From positions 1 to 64,000 of the forward strand of contig JBAZNI010000001.1 in NCBI GenBank assembly GCA_041649295.1: a stretch of 64,000 bases of DNA, written 5' to 3'. Position 1 is the first letter of the stretch. Each line of letters starts with the position of its first letter. The notes beneath the pieces are model-generated. The model saw nothing but the letters and a program-made list of their open reading frames with translations, did not search any database and was not told where the DNA came from. The translations under genes were made by a program, and so were the position numbers. The stretch is from JACPLR01 sp041649295 (lineage in GTDB: Archaea > Nanobdellota > Nanobdellia > Pacearchaeales > GW2011-AR1). Shown piece by piece: positions 30,959-40,066 of the stretch.

Positions 30959-31687
30959 ATGATAATTAATCTTTTAGTAGAAGGTGGTGCTATGGCTCCA
31001 GGTCCTGCACTTGCACAGAAACTTGGTCCAATGGGGATAAATATGGGAAAGGTTATTTCTGAAATTAACAAAGCAACTTCAGGATTCAAGGGAATAAAAG
31101 TCCCTGTTGATTTGAATGTAGACCCTGCAACAAAAGAATTTACAATAATAGTCAAATCCCCCCCTGTTTCAGAATTAATAAAAAAAGAGATGAAGATAGA
31201 AAAAGGAAGCGGGGACCACAAAAATTTACAGGCAGGGAATATTGCAATTGAGCAGATTATACTTATTGCAAAAACAAAACTTCCAGACATGTTAGAAAAA
31301 GATTTGAAAGCAGCAGTACGTTCTGTGATAGGAACATGCGTCAGTCTAGGTGTTCTTATTGAGAATAAACCTGCGAAAGAAATAGAGCAGGAAATTACTG
31401 ACGGAAAATATGATAAAGAAATAAAATCTGAAAAATCAGAAGTTTCCCCTGAGAAAAAGAAAGAACTAGATTTATTCTTTGCAGCTCTTCGTAAAAAACA
31501 AGAAGCTAAGATTAAAGAAGCTGAAGAAGCTAAAGCAGCAGAAGCTAAGCCTGAAGAAGCTAAGCCTGAAGAAGCTAAAGCAGCAGAAGCTAAAACCCCT
31601 GCTAAAGCTGGTGCTAAAGCAGAACCTAAGAAAGCAGAAGCAAAGAAACCCGAAGCTAAAAAATCAGGGGATGCAAAGAAAAAATAA
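30959..31687 (+). CDS. rpl11: Large ribosomal subunit protein uL11 with long Lys/Ala/Glu tail
   Basis: 242 residues. The first 160 are uL11 (GGAMAPGPALAQKLGPMGINMGK, KLPDMLEKDLKAAVRSVIGTCVSLGV). The last 60 are a low-complexity Ala/Lys/Glu/Pro tail with repeats of EEAKP and AEAK, not found in ordinary uL11. A good Shine-Dalgarno AGGAGG lies before the ATG. It ends 13 bases from the converging dockerin gene. Confidence 0.95.
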   Translation: MIINLLVEGGAMAPGPALAQKLGPMGINMGKVISEINKATSGFKGIKVPVDLNVDPATKEFTIIVKSPPVSELIKKEMKIEKGSGDHKNLQAGNIAIEQIILIAKTKLPDMLEKDLKAAVRSVIGTCVSLGVLIENKPAKEIEQEITDGKYDKEIKSEKSEVSPEKKKELDLFFAALRKKQEAKIKEAEEAKAAEAKPEEAKPEEAKAAEAKTPAKAGAKAEPKKAEAKKPEAKKSGDAKKK

Positions 31688-31700
31688 TAGAGTTTTTGAT

Positions 31701-34700
31701 CTATCTCATTGGCCAATATCTGCAAGTTGAGAATACGCATTGAGATAATTGTTGTATATCTAGTGCGTTAAACTGCTGGTCATTATTTGTATCTCCACAA
31801 GGGTATCCTATTATTGTTGCCTTACCTTCTATAAGTAATCCAATTATGCTTGCATCTAATGCATCAACATACCCATCCTGATTTAAGTCTCCGACCCTTT
31901 TGTCAGTATGGCATTTGCAATCTGCTTCACAATTATTTTTTGTTTCTTCTCTCTGGCAAAATCCATTGTTGCATGTATCCGGAATTACTAATTTATCTAT
32001 TTTAATGATTAATATTTTTCTAAAAAATATATCTCTTTCAATACCTATAAGTTTTATATTAATCGGGGCGATATTTTGATTGATCTCTCTACATCCTTCT
32101 TTAGAGAGCCAAAAAGTTACGTTTTTATCATTGGTCGGGTTTTTTATATCAATCAGTGCTCTTTTACCTGCGATATTAATCTTTTTTCCTAAAATTTCAT
32201 AATCCTTTCTATTAACATTTATAACTTTCTTTCTTCCTTCAATTAGTTTAATATTAAAAGGCAAACTATCATTTTCAGATAGGGCAATAGACTTAACAAT
32301 AAATTTTTCATCAGGTACAGAGTATCCAACCCATTCCCCATTAGCAAACTGAATATCTCCCAACCCATCATTATCAATATCCTTTATGACAAATTCTGCA
32401 ATATATGAAGGAAAAGAACTGCCAGAAGCAATATTATCATATTGAGGTATAGCTATAATTCTTGGCATTTCATTTACCGGTATTTCTCCAATTTTGATAA
32501 AATCATTATCATAAATATAGACCCCCAATTTTATATCTGGATAGGTTATTCCATATATATTTAAAAAATCTTGCGACATTGAGAAAGGAACCCCTTTATC
32601 AAATTCTTGGATAATAAATCCTGTTTTTTGGTCGGGCAGTATTTTATTAGAATATCCCCATAGATAAGAGTTATTTAAAATTGCAAGTTCAGTACCATCA
32701 CTTTCATTAAGAGAATGAATTGTCCAATCTCCAGATAATATTAAAGCTTTGTTTTTACATACACTCCATTCAGGATAGTAATCTGGGCAATCAAGTACTG
32801 CTCTGCACCCAGGTTCTCCCCTGCGAGTATAAAGTTTATACTGTTCTATTAAACACGCATTAAAATTCTCTTCTCTTAATAAAAATCTACTGAATATAAT
32901 TGCATCAGTATTATTTAATTTTATCCTTGAGTCACTAAATCTATGTATTTGCCCATTTGTAAAATTCCCTATCCGTTCAACAGGAGGGTTATTTTCATAT
33001 AACCTGTTTATTTCTTGAAATTTAGTGTTTTCATAGGAGAAAAATTTAGCCCATTTAACTCTTCTAGAACTTAAGTTATCATCAGACTCAATAACTCCCA
33101 CATAATAAACAGCATTTCCCTCCCCCCCGACAGGAGAGCCCGCAACAAAAACATCTCTTATTTTACCGCTGTCCGTTTTATAGATAGAGTGTGTCCCATA
33201 ATTCCTTCCAGAAGAAGAATCGCTGTTTGTATTGTCGGAAATTTTTTCAATATCATATTCTAACTTGTTTAATACTTTCCCATCAAATCCAGAAATAATA
33301 ATCTGCTTTCTGTGATAAATTAAATTAATATCTTCCCAACCATCATTATTAAAATCATATAAATACGTCCCAATTTCTTTGAATCCATAAGGGGTTAATG
33401 TACCATCGTCTCTTAACCCCTGAGTGAGATTTATCTCCATAAAATTGGGACCACATCTTCCATTATTTTTAGTCCCGGGTTTAAATAAGCAAATATATCC
33501 CCATAATACTTTCCCAAACACCCCATTACCTAATGCAGTAGTTGAATCTCCGTCACTTGCAGGAACTAAAAACGGATATTCTTTATTATTTGGTCCACTT
33601 AGATACCCAATATGCCCCCATCTTGAAGCGCCTTCTTCTATAATTGGTCCGTATGTTTTTGCAACTACCTTTTTTGAAGAAATATCAATAATTGCAACTG
33701 CATTTTTTCTTGAGCTTAAATTATTATATTCACAATATTCCACTGCAATTTCAGAATTACTATCCCCAAAAAAATTACCTATAGCTTCAATATTTCTCCC
33801 AATAGATTTATCAGAACATACTTTCCCAGAAGTTTCACTTATAATAATTTCAGAAGCAATTTGCCCATTATCTATTATTAAGCACAATTTATTTAAATCA
33901 TTCGTACAGTAGTCAATTAAAAACAGAGAATTGGAGAAGGAGGTGTTAACAAATTTGTCTGTTTTTTTACATAATTTATCATTTGATTCACAGATAAAAG
34001 AATAAGAATATAAATTATTTACAGAAAAAAATTCTTTTGAATAAGTATCATAAAAATTAAACCAAAAAATACCATGACTATTATCTATGTTTGTTTCTAT
34101 GCAATTGCCTTCAAAAATATCGCATATCTGTGAGTTATCATAATTTATGAAGGTAGATTCTACACTTGCAAGATTTATTCTGTTGAAATCGGTGTTTGCT
34201 TTAAATATAAACCCCCCAAAAATGGTTTTTGCATCAAATTCAATTGTATAATCTGTATTCTTTTCACAATTAATTTTTGAACTAAGAACTAATGGGAAGT
34301 AGTTGGATTTCTCTGTTAATATTCTTACCCCATCAGAATAAGGTTTATCAAGTATAGCCTGGGTTGGGTGGCTATCAGAAATTCCCGGTCCAACATAATA
34401 ATCTAAAAGCGGATAGGAATAACTATGATAAAACCATCTTTGAATATTATACCAGTTATAATCTTCGATAACAATTTCATTGTTAATTACACTTTTTTTT
34501 ATATTATCAAATTCTGGAATACTTAAAACAGGAGTCCCATCTTTTGTTTTTAAATTTTTTAGAGTAAAATAAGAAATACCTGGATTTTCATATGGATAAT
34601 TATTATAAACAGAAATCGCAATTTTTTCATTATCCCCACTATTAAATTTTAATTCATAATGTTTCCATTCATTGTCTATTTCAGAGGTGCTGACCGTTTT

Positions 34701-34799
34701 TCCACTTATTTTTGTTTCATAAATTATTAACAAAATAGCAAAGAATATAACGATGGTAAGAATAAATAAAATAATAATTTCTCTCCTCTTTTTATTCAT
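31701..34799 (-). CDS. Large secreted or membrane-anchored protein with C-terminal dockerin
   Basis: 1032 residues. The N-terminal hydrophobic helix (IIILFILTIVIFFAILLIIYE) is a signal anchor. The middle contains several segments reading like FG-GAP/VCBS blade loops (NDGWEDINLIY, DNDGLGDIQFANG). The C-terminus has two EF-hand-like dockerin repeats (GDLNQDGYVDALDASIIG and GDTNNDQQFNALDIQQL) and four nearby cysteines. It probably lies on the cell surface, possibly binding carbohydrates or another protein by the dockerin. No cohesin gene is seen in this window. The function is unknown. Confidence 0.82.
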   Translation of the reverse strand: MNKKRREIIILFILTIVIFFAILLIIYETKISGKTVSTSEIDNEWKHYELKFNSGDNEKIAISVYNNYPYENPGISYFTLKNLKTKDGTPVLSIPEFDNIKKSVINNEIVIEDYNWYNIQRWFYHSYSYPLLDYYVGPGISDSHPTQAILDKPYSDGVRILTEKSNYFPLVLSSKINCEKNTDYTIEFDAKTIFGGFIFKANTDFNRINLASVESTFINYDNSQICDIFEGNCIETNIDNSHGIFWFNFYDTYSKEFFSVNNLYSYSFICESNDKLCKKTDKFVNTSFSNSLFLIDYCTNDLNKLCLIIDNGQIASEIIISETSGKVCSDKSIGRNIEAIGNFFGDSNSEIAVEYCEYNNLSSRKNAVAIIDISSKKVVAKTYGPIIEEGASRWGHIGYLSGPNNKEYPFLVPASDGDSTTALGNGVFGKVLWGYICLFKPGTKNNGRCGPNFMEINLTQGLRDDGTLTPYGFKEIGTYLYDFNNDGWEDINLIYHRKQIIISGFDGKVLNKLEYDIEKISDNTNSDSSSGRNYGTHSIYKTDSGKIRDVFVAGSPVGGEGNAVYYVGVIESDDNLSSRRVKWAKFFSYENTKFQEINRLYENNPPVERIGNFTNGQIHRFSDSRIKLNNTDAIIFSRFLLREENFNACLIEQYKLYTRRGEPGCRAVLDCPDYYPEWSVCKNKALILSGDWTIHSLNESDGTELAILNNSYLWGYSNKILPDQKTGFIIQEFDKGVPFSMSQDFLNIYGITYPDIKLGVYIYDNDFIKIGEIPVNEMPRIIAIPQYDNIASGSSFPSYIAEFVIKDIDNDGLGDIQFANGEWVGYSVPDEKFIVKSIALSENDSLPFNIKLIEGRKKVINVNRKDYEILGKKINIAGKRALIDIKNPTNDKNVTFWLSKEGCREINQNIAPINIKLIGIERDIFFRKILIIKIDKLVIPDTCNNGFCQREETKNNCEADCKCHTDKRVGDLNQDGYVDALDASIIGLLIEGKATIIGYPCGDTNNDQQFNALDIQQLSQCVFSTCRYWPMR

Positions 34800-34879
34800 A
34801 TAAAAAATAATAGACTATTACTTATAAACTTTGCTTATTATAACTATTTTAATAAACATTCATACAATAACTTTTGCGC

Positions 34880-34892
34880 TATATTTATAAAC
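34880..34892 (+). promoter_or_regulatory. TATA box of tRNA-Pro
   Basis: TATATTTATAAAC lies about 25-36 bases before the tRNA at 34916. Confidence 0.55.
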
Positions 34893-34915
34893 ACCCTCCC
34901 CCCTAATATTTTTAA

Positions 34916-34988
34916 GGGGATGTGGGCCAGTTTGGTATGCTTTCAGGTTTGGGACCTGACGACCCCGGTTCAAATCCGGGCATCCCCA
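34916..34988 (+). tRNA. tRNA-Pro (UGG)
   Basis: The acceptor stems GGGGATG and CATCCCC pair over 7 bp. The anticodon stem is TCAGG/CCTGA with loop TTTGGGA, giving anticodon UGG, and the T arm is CCCGG-TTCAAAT-CCGGG. It has no intron. A 12-bp piece of its 3' end (CCGGGCATCCC with one change) recurs at 35069-35080. Confidence 0.93.
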
Positions 34989-35133
34989 TAGAAGAGGATA
35001 ATTCGGATTTTCAAATAGTTAGTTTCGTAAGAAAATAACTTGCCAAAATTATGAAGTAATTTTTAGCACCGGGCATCCCTATTGTATCTTAGAGAATATA
35101 AAATAATTTAAACCTACTTTTAATCTTGTTTTT

Positions 35134-35529
35134 ATGGGAAAACCAATTCAGGTAAGTGAAGAATTTAGACAAGCAGTTATTACCTCAAGCACAAGTGATG
35201 TTGAATGTGGATTTTGTGGCAGGATGCATTTTTATGGATGTGAAGATGGAGAATTTGATTGGGATGAGGGTGAACTTGAAACCCTGTTAGCCAAAAGTAA
35301 AAAGTCCCCTGATAGATTTATATGCCATGAATATCCTGTTGAATGGGGTTTTTTAGACGGGAAGAAATATGTGCCTGATTGCCCCTGTAATTCTGGTTCA
35401 AAATATGAACAATTGTTTCTTAATGAGCGTTTTCTTATTGGGAGATTTTTATTAGCTCGTGCAGAAAAAATAAGAAGAGAATCAGCACAAGAATCAGCTT
35501 TAGCCGGTTCCATTTTAGAAATAAAATAG
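35134..35529 (+). CDS. Hypothetical protein with cysteine motifs, 131 aa
   Basis: A small protein not recognised. It contains ECGFCGRMHFYGC, FICHEYP and DCPCN, which could hold one zinc ion. An acidic stretch (EDGEFDWDEGELE) and a C-terminal helix are visible. No signal peptide is seen. It is isolated between tRNA-Pro and eL43, with a TATA-like AATATAAAATAATTTAAACC upstream. Confidence 0.65.
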   Translation: MGKPIQVSEEFRQAVITSSTSDVECGFCGRMHFYGCEDGEFDWDEGELETLLAKSKKSPDRFICHEYPVEWGFLDGKKYVPDCPCNSGSKYEQLFLNERFLIGRFLLARAEKIRRESAQESALAGSILEIK

Positions 35530-35568
35530 AATAATTTAAAAACACTCTTTTTTTGATATAATTATTAA

Positions 35569-35618
35569 ATTTTCTCTAAAAGGAAAATGTGTTAGAGAAA
35601 ATTGCAGGTTGTCTTCAA
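35569..35618 (+). promoter_or_regulatory. Leader hairpin of the eL43-Rpo12-prefoldin unit
   Basis: ATTTTCTCTAA (35569-35579) pairs perfectly with TTAGAGAAAAT (35592-35602), giving an 11-bp stem with a 12-nt loop, 16 bases before the eL43 start. The sequence GGTTGTCTTCAAATGGCA follows, which recurs almost exactly before the gene at 47340. Confidence 0.45.
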
Positions 35619-35834
35619 ATGGCAAGAACAAAAAAAGTAAAAGCATCAGGAAAACACAAAGTTGGATACGGAACTAATGTTCGTAGAAAGTTAGTGGCTG
35701 CTGAAACAAAACAAAGAAGAAAACAAATTTGCCCTTTTTGTAAAAAACCAACTGCTAAAAGAAAAGCAACAGGCATCTGGTATTGTAAAAAATGCGGAAA
35801 AACATTTGCAGGCGGAGCTTATTACCTAGAATAG
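35619..35834 (+). CDS. rpl37ae: Large ribosomal subunit protein eL43 (L37Ae)
   Basis: 71 residues with the zinc ribbon CPFC-x14-CKKC. The start MARTKKVKASGKHKVGYGTNVRRK is the conserved family opening. ATG 35619 was chosen over an upstream ATG at 35589 because of the family start and the leader hairpin. Two further small genes follow on the same strand. Confidence 0.95.
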   Translation: MARTKKVKASGKHKVGYGTNVRRKLVAAETKQRRKQICPFCKKPTAKRKATGIWYCKKCGKTFAGGAYYLE

Positions 35835-35877
35835 TAAACTAATTAAATACAAATTAATAAAACAATATATAATCAAA

Positions 35878-36015
35878 ATGGCAGAATATAAATGTTTCAA
35901 ATGTGGAAAAGCAATTTCTTCTAAAAAGCTTGATAAAAGATTCACATGCCCTTATTGTAATTCAAAAATATTTTACAAACCAAGAAAAGCAGTTGTAAAA
36001 ATAAAAGCAGAATAA
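35878..36015 (+). CDS. rpoP: RNA polymerase subunit Rpo12 (RpoP)
   Basis: A 45-residue zinc protein with CFKCGK and CPYCNSK motifs and a basic tail (YKPRKAVVKIKAE). Archaeal subunit P is about 45 residues and its gene often follows eL43. It stops 1 base before prefoldin beta starts. Confidence 0.9.
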   Translation: MAEYKCFKCGKAISSKKLDKRFTCPYCNSKIFYKPRKAVVKIKAE

Positions 36016-36016
36016 A

Positions 36017-36352
36017 ATGGCACCAAATATCGATGAGGAAACAGGGAGAAAAATACAGGAGCTTCAAATTTTAGAGCAGAACTATCAGGCTTTGCTTATG
36101 CAAAAACAGGCATTTCAGCTTGAGTCAAATGAATTAAAAAATGCACTTGAAGAAGTTGAAAAATCAAAAGGAGATGCTTTCAAAGTTATTGGGCAGGTAA
36201 TGGTAAAAACAGATAAAAAAGTTCTGAAAAAGGATATCTCTGAAAAACAGGAACTTTTAACATTAAGATTAAAATCAATTAACAAGCAGGAAACTTCTTT
36301 AAGAGAAGATATTGAAAGAATCCGAAGCGATGTTGTCAGCAGAATTCAGTAA
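36017..36352 (+). CDS. pfdB: Prefoldin beta subunit
   Basis: 111 residues. Two long coiled-coil helices (QELQILEQNYQALLMQKQAF, KQELLTLRLKSINKQETSL) flank a short beta hairpin (KVIGQVMVKTDKKVLKKDI). Two alpha and four beta subunits form a jellyfish-shaped chaperone for unfolded proteins. It follows Rpo12 by 1 base. Confidence 0.93.
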   Translation: MAPNIDEETGRKIQELQILEQNYQALLMQKQAFQLESNELKNALEEVEKSKGDAFKVIGQVMVKTDKKVLKKDISEKQELLTLRLKSINKQETSLREDIERIRSDVVSRIQ

Positions 36353-36486
36353 TATTTTTTTAAATTGTCGAATATATTCTGCAAGTTGGCTGTAAAAATA
36401 TTGTTTCTTTATAAGGATAAAACAGAGTTAAACACAACATTTTCAAATACAGAAATATTTATAAAGCAGGCTAAATTATTTCTTTT

Positions 36487-36894
36487 ATGGTATTTGATTC
36501 ATTAAAAAAACTGGTGGGAGCAGATTCAGCTCCTGAAGAATATTTAGAGCTTGACCCTGATCACGGAGAAAAAAAATTAAAAATAAGTGTCCGCCCATTT
36601 GTATTAAAAAAGTTTGAAGATGTTAATGAGATCTTAAATTCATTAAGAGAAGGATATACTATTGCAGTTATTGATATTGCAACACTGAGAAAAAAGGATG
36701 TTATTGAATTAAAGAGGGCAATTGCTAAGATTAAGAAAACTACAGAAGCACTTGAGGGGAATATTACTGGATTTGGGGAAAATATTGTAATTGCAACTCC
36801 TCAATTTGCAGAAATCAGCACATTAAGGATGTCTGCTACAAACGAACAGCAGCCAGGTTCTCAACAACAAGGCGGAAAATTCGAAACTTATTAG
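36487..36894 (+). CDS. sepF: Cell division protein SepF (archaeal)
   Basis: 135 residues. The N-terminal MVFDSLKKLVG forms an amphipathic membrane-binding helix. A linker and the SepF core follow (ISVRPFVLKKFEDVNEILNSL, AIAKIKKTTEALEGNITGFGEN, IVIATPQF). It anchors FtsZ (23358) to the membrane. The C-terminal tail is Gln/Gly-rich. A TATA box AATATTTATAAAGC lies at 36455-36467. Confidence 0.93.
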   Translation: MVFDSLKKLVGADSAPEEYLELDPDHGEKKLKISVRPFVLKKFEDVNEILNSLREGYTIAVIDIATLRKKDVIELKRAIAKIKKTTEALEGNITGFGENIVIATPQFAEISTLRMSATNEQQPGSQQQGGKFETY

Positions 36895-37504
36895 TTTTAT
36901 TCTTCTTTTAGGGAATTTAATTAAAATAGCTTTTGGTGCGTCTTTTACCCAGATAATTAAGTTAATGCTGGAAACATACCTTTAACTACACCAATTCTTA
37001 AATAATGCCCCCTAATTAGTTATGGGCTGCAAAAACAGAATAAAAATATAAACATCAATTTATTCTCGATAATAGTAAGTTCTTAACATTTTCAGTTTTT
37101 TAACAAGTTTATCTTGCCAAAGGCAGATAAAATTAGATAATATCATTTTTCCGAAGGAAAAATGTAATTGGCAGCATAAAACGATAAAATTGTGGTTCTA
37201 ACATATTTGATGACAAGTATTATGGTTTGGGGTATTTAACAAATATTATCTTTTATGATATGCTTGATTTATTATCTAATTATAAAAACTAGAATATTTA
37301 CAACAGATTTTATTGATATTAATTTACCCTCAAAGTTTTCTTCACATTAAGTTATATTATTATAGCATTATCCTGCCTAATAAATAACTCTGTTGCGTAT
37401 CTAACTAATCAATTACACAATAAATACATTGTCTCTAACATTAAAGGATATTTATCTTCCAAAGTTTTCTCCACATTAGCCCTATTATTATATATATTAA
37501 TAGG
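36895..37504. other. Long AT-rich intergenic region with a nested hairpin and short repeats
   Basis: No protein-like open frame is convincing. TGCCA (37115-37119) and TGGCA (37169-37173) enclose a perfect 9-bp hairpin CATTTTTCC-GAA-GGAAAAATG (37144-37164). CAAAGTTTTCTTCACATTA (37331-37349) recurs with one change at 37460-37478, and a looser copy lies near 44356. A small RNA or terminator is possible. Confidence 0.35.
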
Positions 37505-37873
37505 TTAACTGACTCTTGATACAGAGAAAACGGTTTTTAGAGCTACTATTATTGTAGCAGGTATAAACATTGTTAAAAGAGAGTTTAATATAGTAACTAT
37601 CAGCAATCCTATATCTCCTATTAATATTAGTCTTTCCTGCCCCATTGAGCTTACTATAACCAAAGAGATAATGGCAATTAAGAAAGTTGAAGCTTCTTTT
37701 GAATCTGCCCTGATACTTACCAATCCTATTATAATCCCTATGAATACAAGAAGAATAAAAAGCCATTCTTTATGAGATACAAGAACAGTTTTCTGAAATA
37801 TTCCCAGGATAACAGCAATAATCACTCCTGTGAACACAGCCCATGCCCCAAAAAGATTTTCCTTTGATTTCAT
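37505..37873 (-). CDS. Small membrane protein, 122 aa
   Basis: Four hydrophobic segments (AWAVFTGVIIAVILGIF, EWLFILLVFIGIIIGLV, TFLIAIISLVIVSSM, LLIVTILNSLLTMFIPAT) with short loops. The protein is not recognised. It stands alone, in opposite orientation to SepF and the surface protein at 38095. Confidence 0.65.
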   Translation of the reverse strand: MKSKENLFGAWAVFTGVIIAVILGIFQKTVLVSHKEWLFILLVFIGIIIGLVSIRADSKEASTFLIAIISLVIVSSMGQERLILIGDIGLLIVTILNSLLTMFIPATIIVALKTVFSVSRVS

Positions 37874-38094
37874 CTGATTATTAACATCTTAAACATTATA
37901 AATTTTGTTATATATGTTTTATAGGTAAAACTGCTAAAAATTGTAATCTTTTGAAAAAAACCTAAAAAACCTGAAAATAAGGCAAATTCACATTTTTTAA
38001 CTTTATCGTCGTAAAAATCTGTTTTTAATTTTAACCAAAATTGCAGCAATAGAAAAATTTATAAATGGGTGTAACTCAAAAATTACAACACAAA

Positions 38095-39702
38095 ATGAAA
38101 CAATATTTACTTACAGCAGTTCTATGCACATTGTTTTTAGCAAGTATAGTAAGTGCAATTACATTAAGTATTTCTACTCAGCCCGCAGTTTTGACAAGAG
38201 ATGATAATGTTACCACATTTAGAATAACTTCAAATGAGAATGTTACTTTCAGCTCTCCTTCAAGTTTAATAATTGAAGATAATGATGGAAATCAGGCACT
38301 GCTTTCAATTATTAATACTACTGCTCTTTCAGAAACAACAAGTGCAACATACAGAGCTACTTTGACTTCAATTAATTCTGATTTTAATCTGGGGAAATAC
38401 ACAGAAAATGTTAATATTAATGCAATGAATATAACAGACAGCACAGTTATTAGTTCAATAAGTGTTCCTTTATCATTTGAACAAGATTATTGTGAAGTCG
38501 GGAATGTTGGAGATTTGGATATAGATGTAGATATTCAGAATGTAGAGGGATATGGAGAAAAAGATTTGGAATGGTATATGTTTGATAAAATTGAAGTAGA
38601 AGTGACTGTTGAAAACAACGGAAATGACGACTTAGGGGATGTTATAGTTGAATGGGGTGTTTATAATAAAAGAACAGGGGAATTTGTAATTGAGGAAGAA
38701 GAAGATGCAGGGGATATTGATGAAGATGAAGAAGGAGAGGTAAAAATAGCATTTACATTAGACCCAAATGATTTTGACGCAGATGATAACGAAGATGACT
38801 TTGTTTTCTTTGTTAAAGCTTATAGTGATGAGTCTGAAGAAGCAAATCAGTGTATTTCAGCTTCAGAAGATGTTACAATAATGAAAGACAAGCACTTTGT
38901 CATTGTGGGAAATATTAAAGTTCCTGAAACAGCTCAGTGTGGCGATACAGTAGAAGTTACAGCAGAAGTTTGGAATATCGGAGACAATGATGAAGAAAAT
39001 GTTTATGTTACTGTTGAAAATAAGGAATTAAAGATTGACGAGAAAATAGAAGTTGGAGACCTGGATGTTTTTGATGACAAGAAAATCTCGTTTGAGTTTG
39101 TTGTTCCTTCAGGAATTTCAGAAAAACTATATGGATTAGACTTTAAAGTTTATGATGAAGATGATGATGTTTACCAGAATGACGAAGATGAAGAATCTAC
39201 TGCTAATAAAATATTAAAAGTTTCTGGAAATTGCCAGGCAAGCCAGCAGAAAGTAAGCATTTCTGCAGTTCTTGATTCAGAAGAAGCTGTTGCAGGAAAA
39301 GAATTTAGTGTTAAGGCAACTTTAACAAATCTTGGAAGTGAAAAAACAAGCTATCAAGTATTAGCAACAGGATATGAATCTTGGGCAAATATTGTTTCTA
39401 CAATACCATCAATTTTAGAGCTTGAGCCAGGGCAATCAAAAGATGTAATAATCAAACTTGTTCCAAATAAAGATGCATCTGGAGACAACGAGTTTAAAAT
39501 ACAAGCTGTATCTGGAGATAAAATAACAGAACAGAGAGTAAGTGTTGTAATCAAGAAATCTGGTGGTTTCTTCAGTGGATTAACTGGATTCACTATTTCA
39601 GATAATCTTGGCGGAAACTGGTTTATCTGGGCTATTGCAATACTTAATGTAATTTTGATAGTGATTATAATTATAGTTGCAATTAAGATTGCTTCTAAAT
39701 AG
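38095..39702 (+). CDS. Secreted surface protein with C-terminal anchor, acidic
   Basis: 535 residues. The signal peptide MKQYLLTAVLCTLFLASIVSA is followed by beta-rich, very acidic domains of the CARDB/APHP type (VEVTVENNGNDDLGDV, VEVTAEVWNIGDNDEENV, FSVKATLTNLGSEKT). The C-terminal GFTIS is followed by a hydrophobic helix and a short basic end. The ATG at 38095 is placed about 30 bases after a TATA box at 38056-38067. The tail could be an archaeosortase signal, since the sortase is at 42023; this is inferred. Confidence 0.8.
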   Translation: MKQYLLTAVLCTLFLASIVSAITLSISTQPAVLTRDDNVTTFRITSNENVTFSSPSSLIIEDNDGNQALLSIINTTALSETTSATYRATLTSINSDFNLGKYTENVNINAMNITDSTVISSISVPLSFEQDYCEVGNVGDLDIDVDIQNVEGYGEKDLEWYMFDKIEVEVTVENNGNDDLGDVIVEWGVYNKRTGEFVIEEEEDAGDIDEDEEGEVKIAFTLDPNDFDADDNEDDFVFFVKAYSDESEEANQCISASEDVTIMKDKHFVIVGNIKVPETAQCGDTVEVTAEVWNIGDNDEENVYVTVENKELKIDEKIEVGDLDVFDDKKISFEFVVPSGISEKLYGLDFKVYDEDDDVYQNDEDEESTANKILKVSGNCQASQQKVSISAVLDSEEAVAGKEFSVKATLTNLGSEKTSYQVLATGYESWANIVSTIPSILELEPGQSKDVIIKLVPNKDASGDNEFKIQAVSGDKITEQRVSVVIKKSGGFFSGLTGFTISDNLGGNWFIWAIAILNVILIVIIIIVAIKIASK

Positions 39703-39715
39703 TTCTTAAACTAAA

Positions 39716-40054
39716 ATGAAAAGCAGAAAAACAGATAGAAAAAAACTTGAAGATAGAGGGTACTATTTTGATAATTGTCCTGCTGATGGTAGAGGACGTG
39801 TTTTTTCAAGACATTGTAATTTTCCTCCTAAACCTATTGCCTCTTTTGGAAAATACCCTATTAGAGGTTTAGTCATAGAATACAACATAGAAGATACTGA
39901 AGTTCTAACTGCTCAGGCATGTTTAAAAAAAGTTTTAGATGAAGAAGGTATTGCATATAAAGAAAGACCCTCGAGAAAAGAAGTATTACCAATTCTAAGA
40001 TGCAAGGCAGAAATATATTTAGCACTAGAAAGAAGAATAAGAGGAAAAGAATAA
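39716..40054 (+). CDS. Hypothetical protein, 112 aa
   Basis: A basic soluble protein (SRKTDRKKLEDRGYYFDNCP, VFSRHCNFPPKPIASFG, then two helices). It has four cysteines but no recognised motif. It is 13 bases after the surface protein and 12 bases before the glycosyltransferase, so it is probably co-transcribed with them. Confidence 0.6.
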   Translation: MKSRKTDRKKLEDRGYYFDNCPADGRGRVFSRHCNFPPKPIASFGKYPIRGLVIEYNIEDTEVLTAQACLKKVLDEEGIAYKERPSRKEVLPILRCKAEIYLALERRIRGKE

Positions 40055-40066
40055 ACGGAAGTTAAA

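Noticed and set aside
30919..31740. 273-aa antisense frame over uL11
   Set aside because: The Ala/Ser repeats mirror the Lys/Ala repeats of uL11; there is no independent support.
36895..37504. CRISPR-like array from the short repeat near 37331 and 37460
   Set aside because: There are only two close copies about 130 bp apart plus a weak one 7 kb away, with no spacer pattern and no cas genes.
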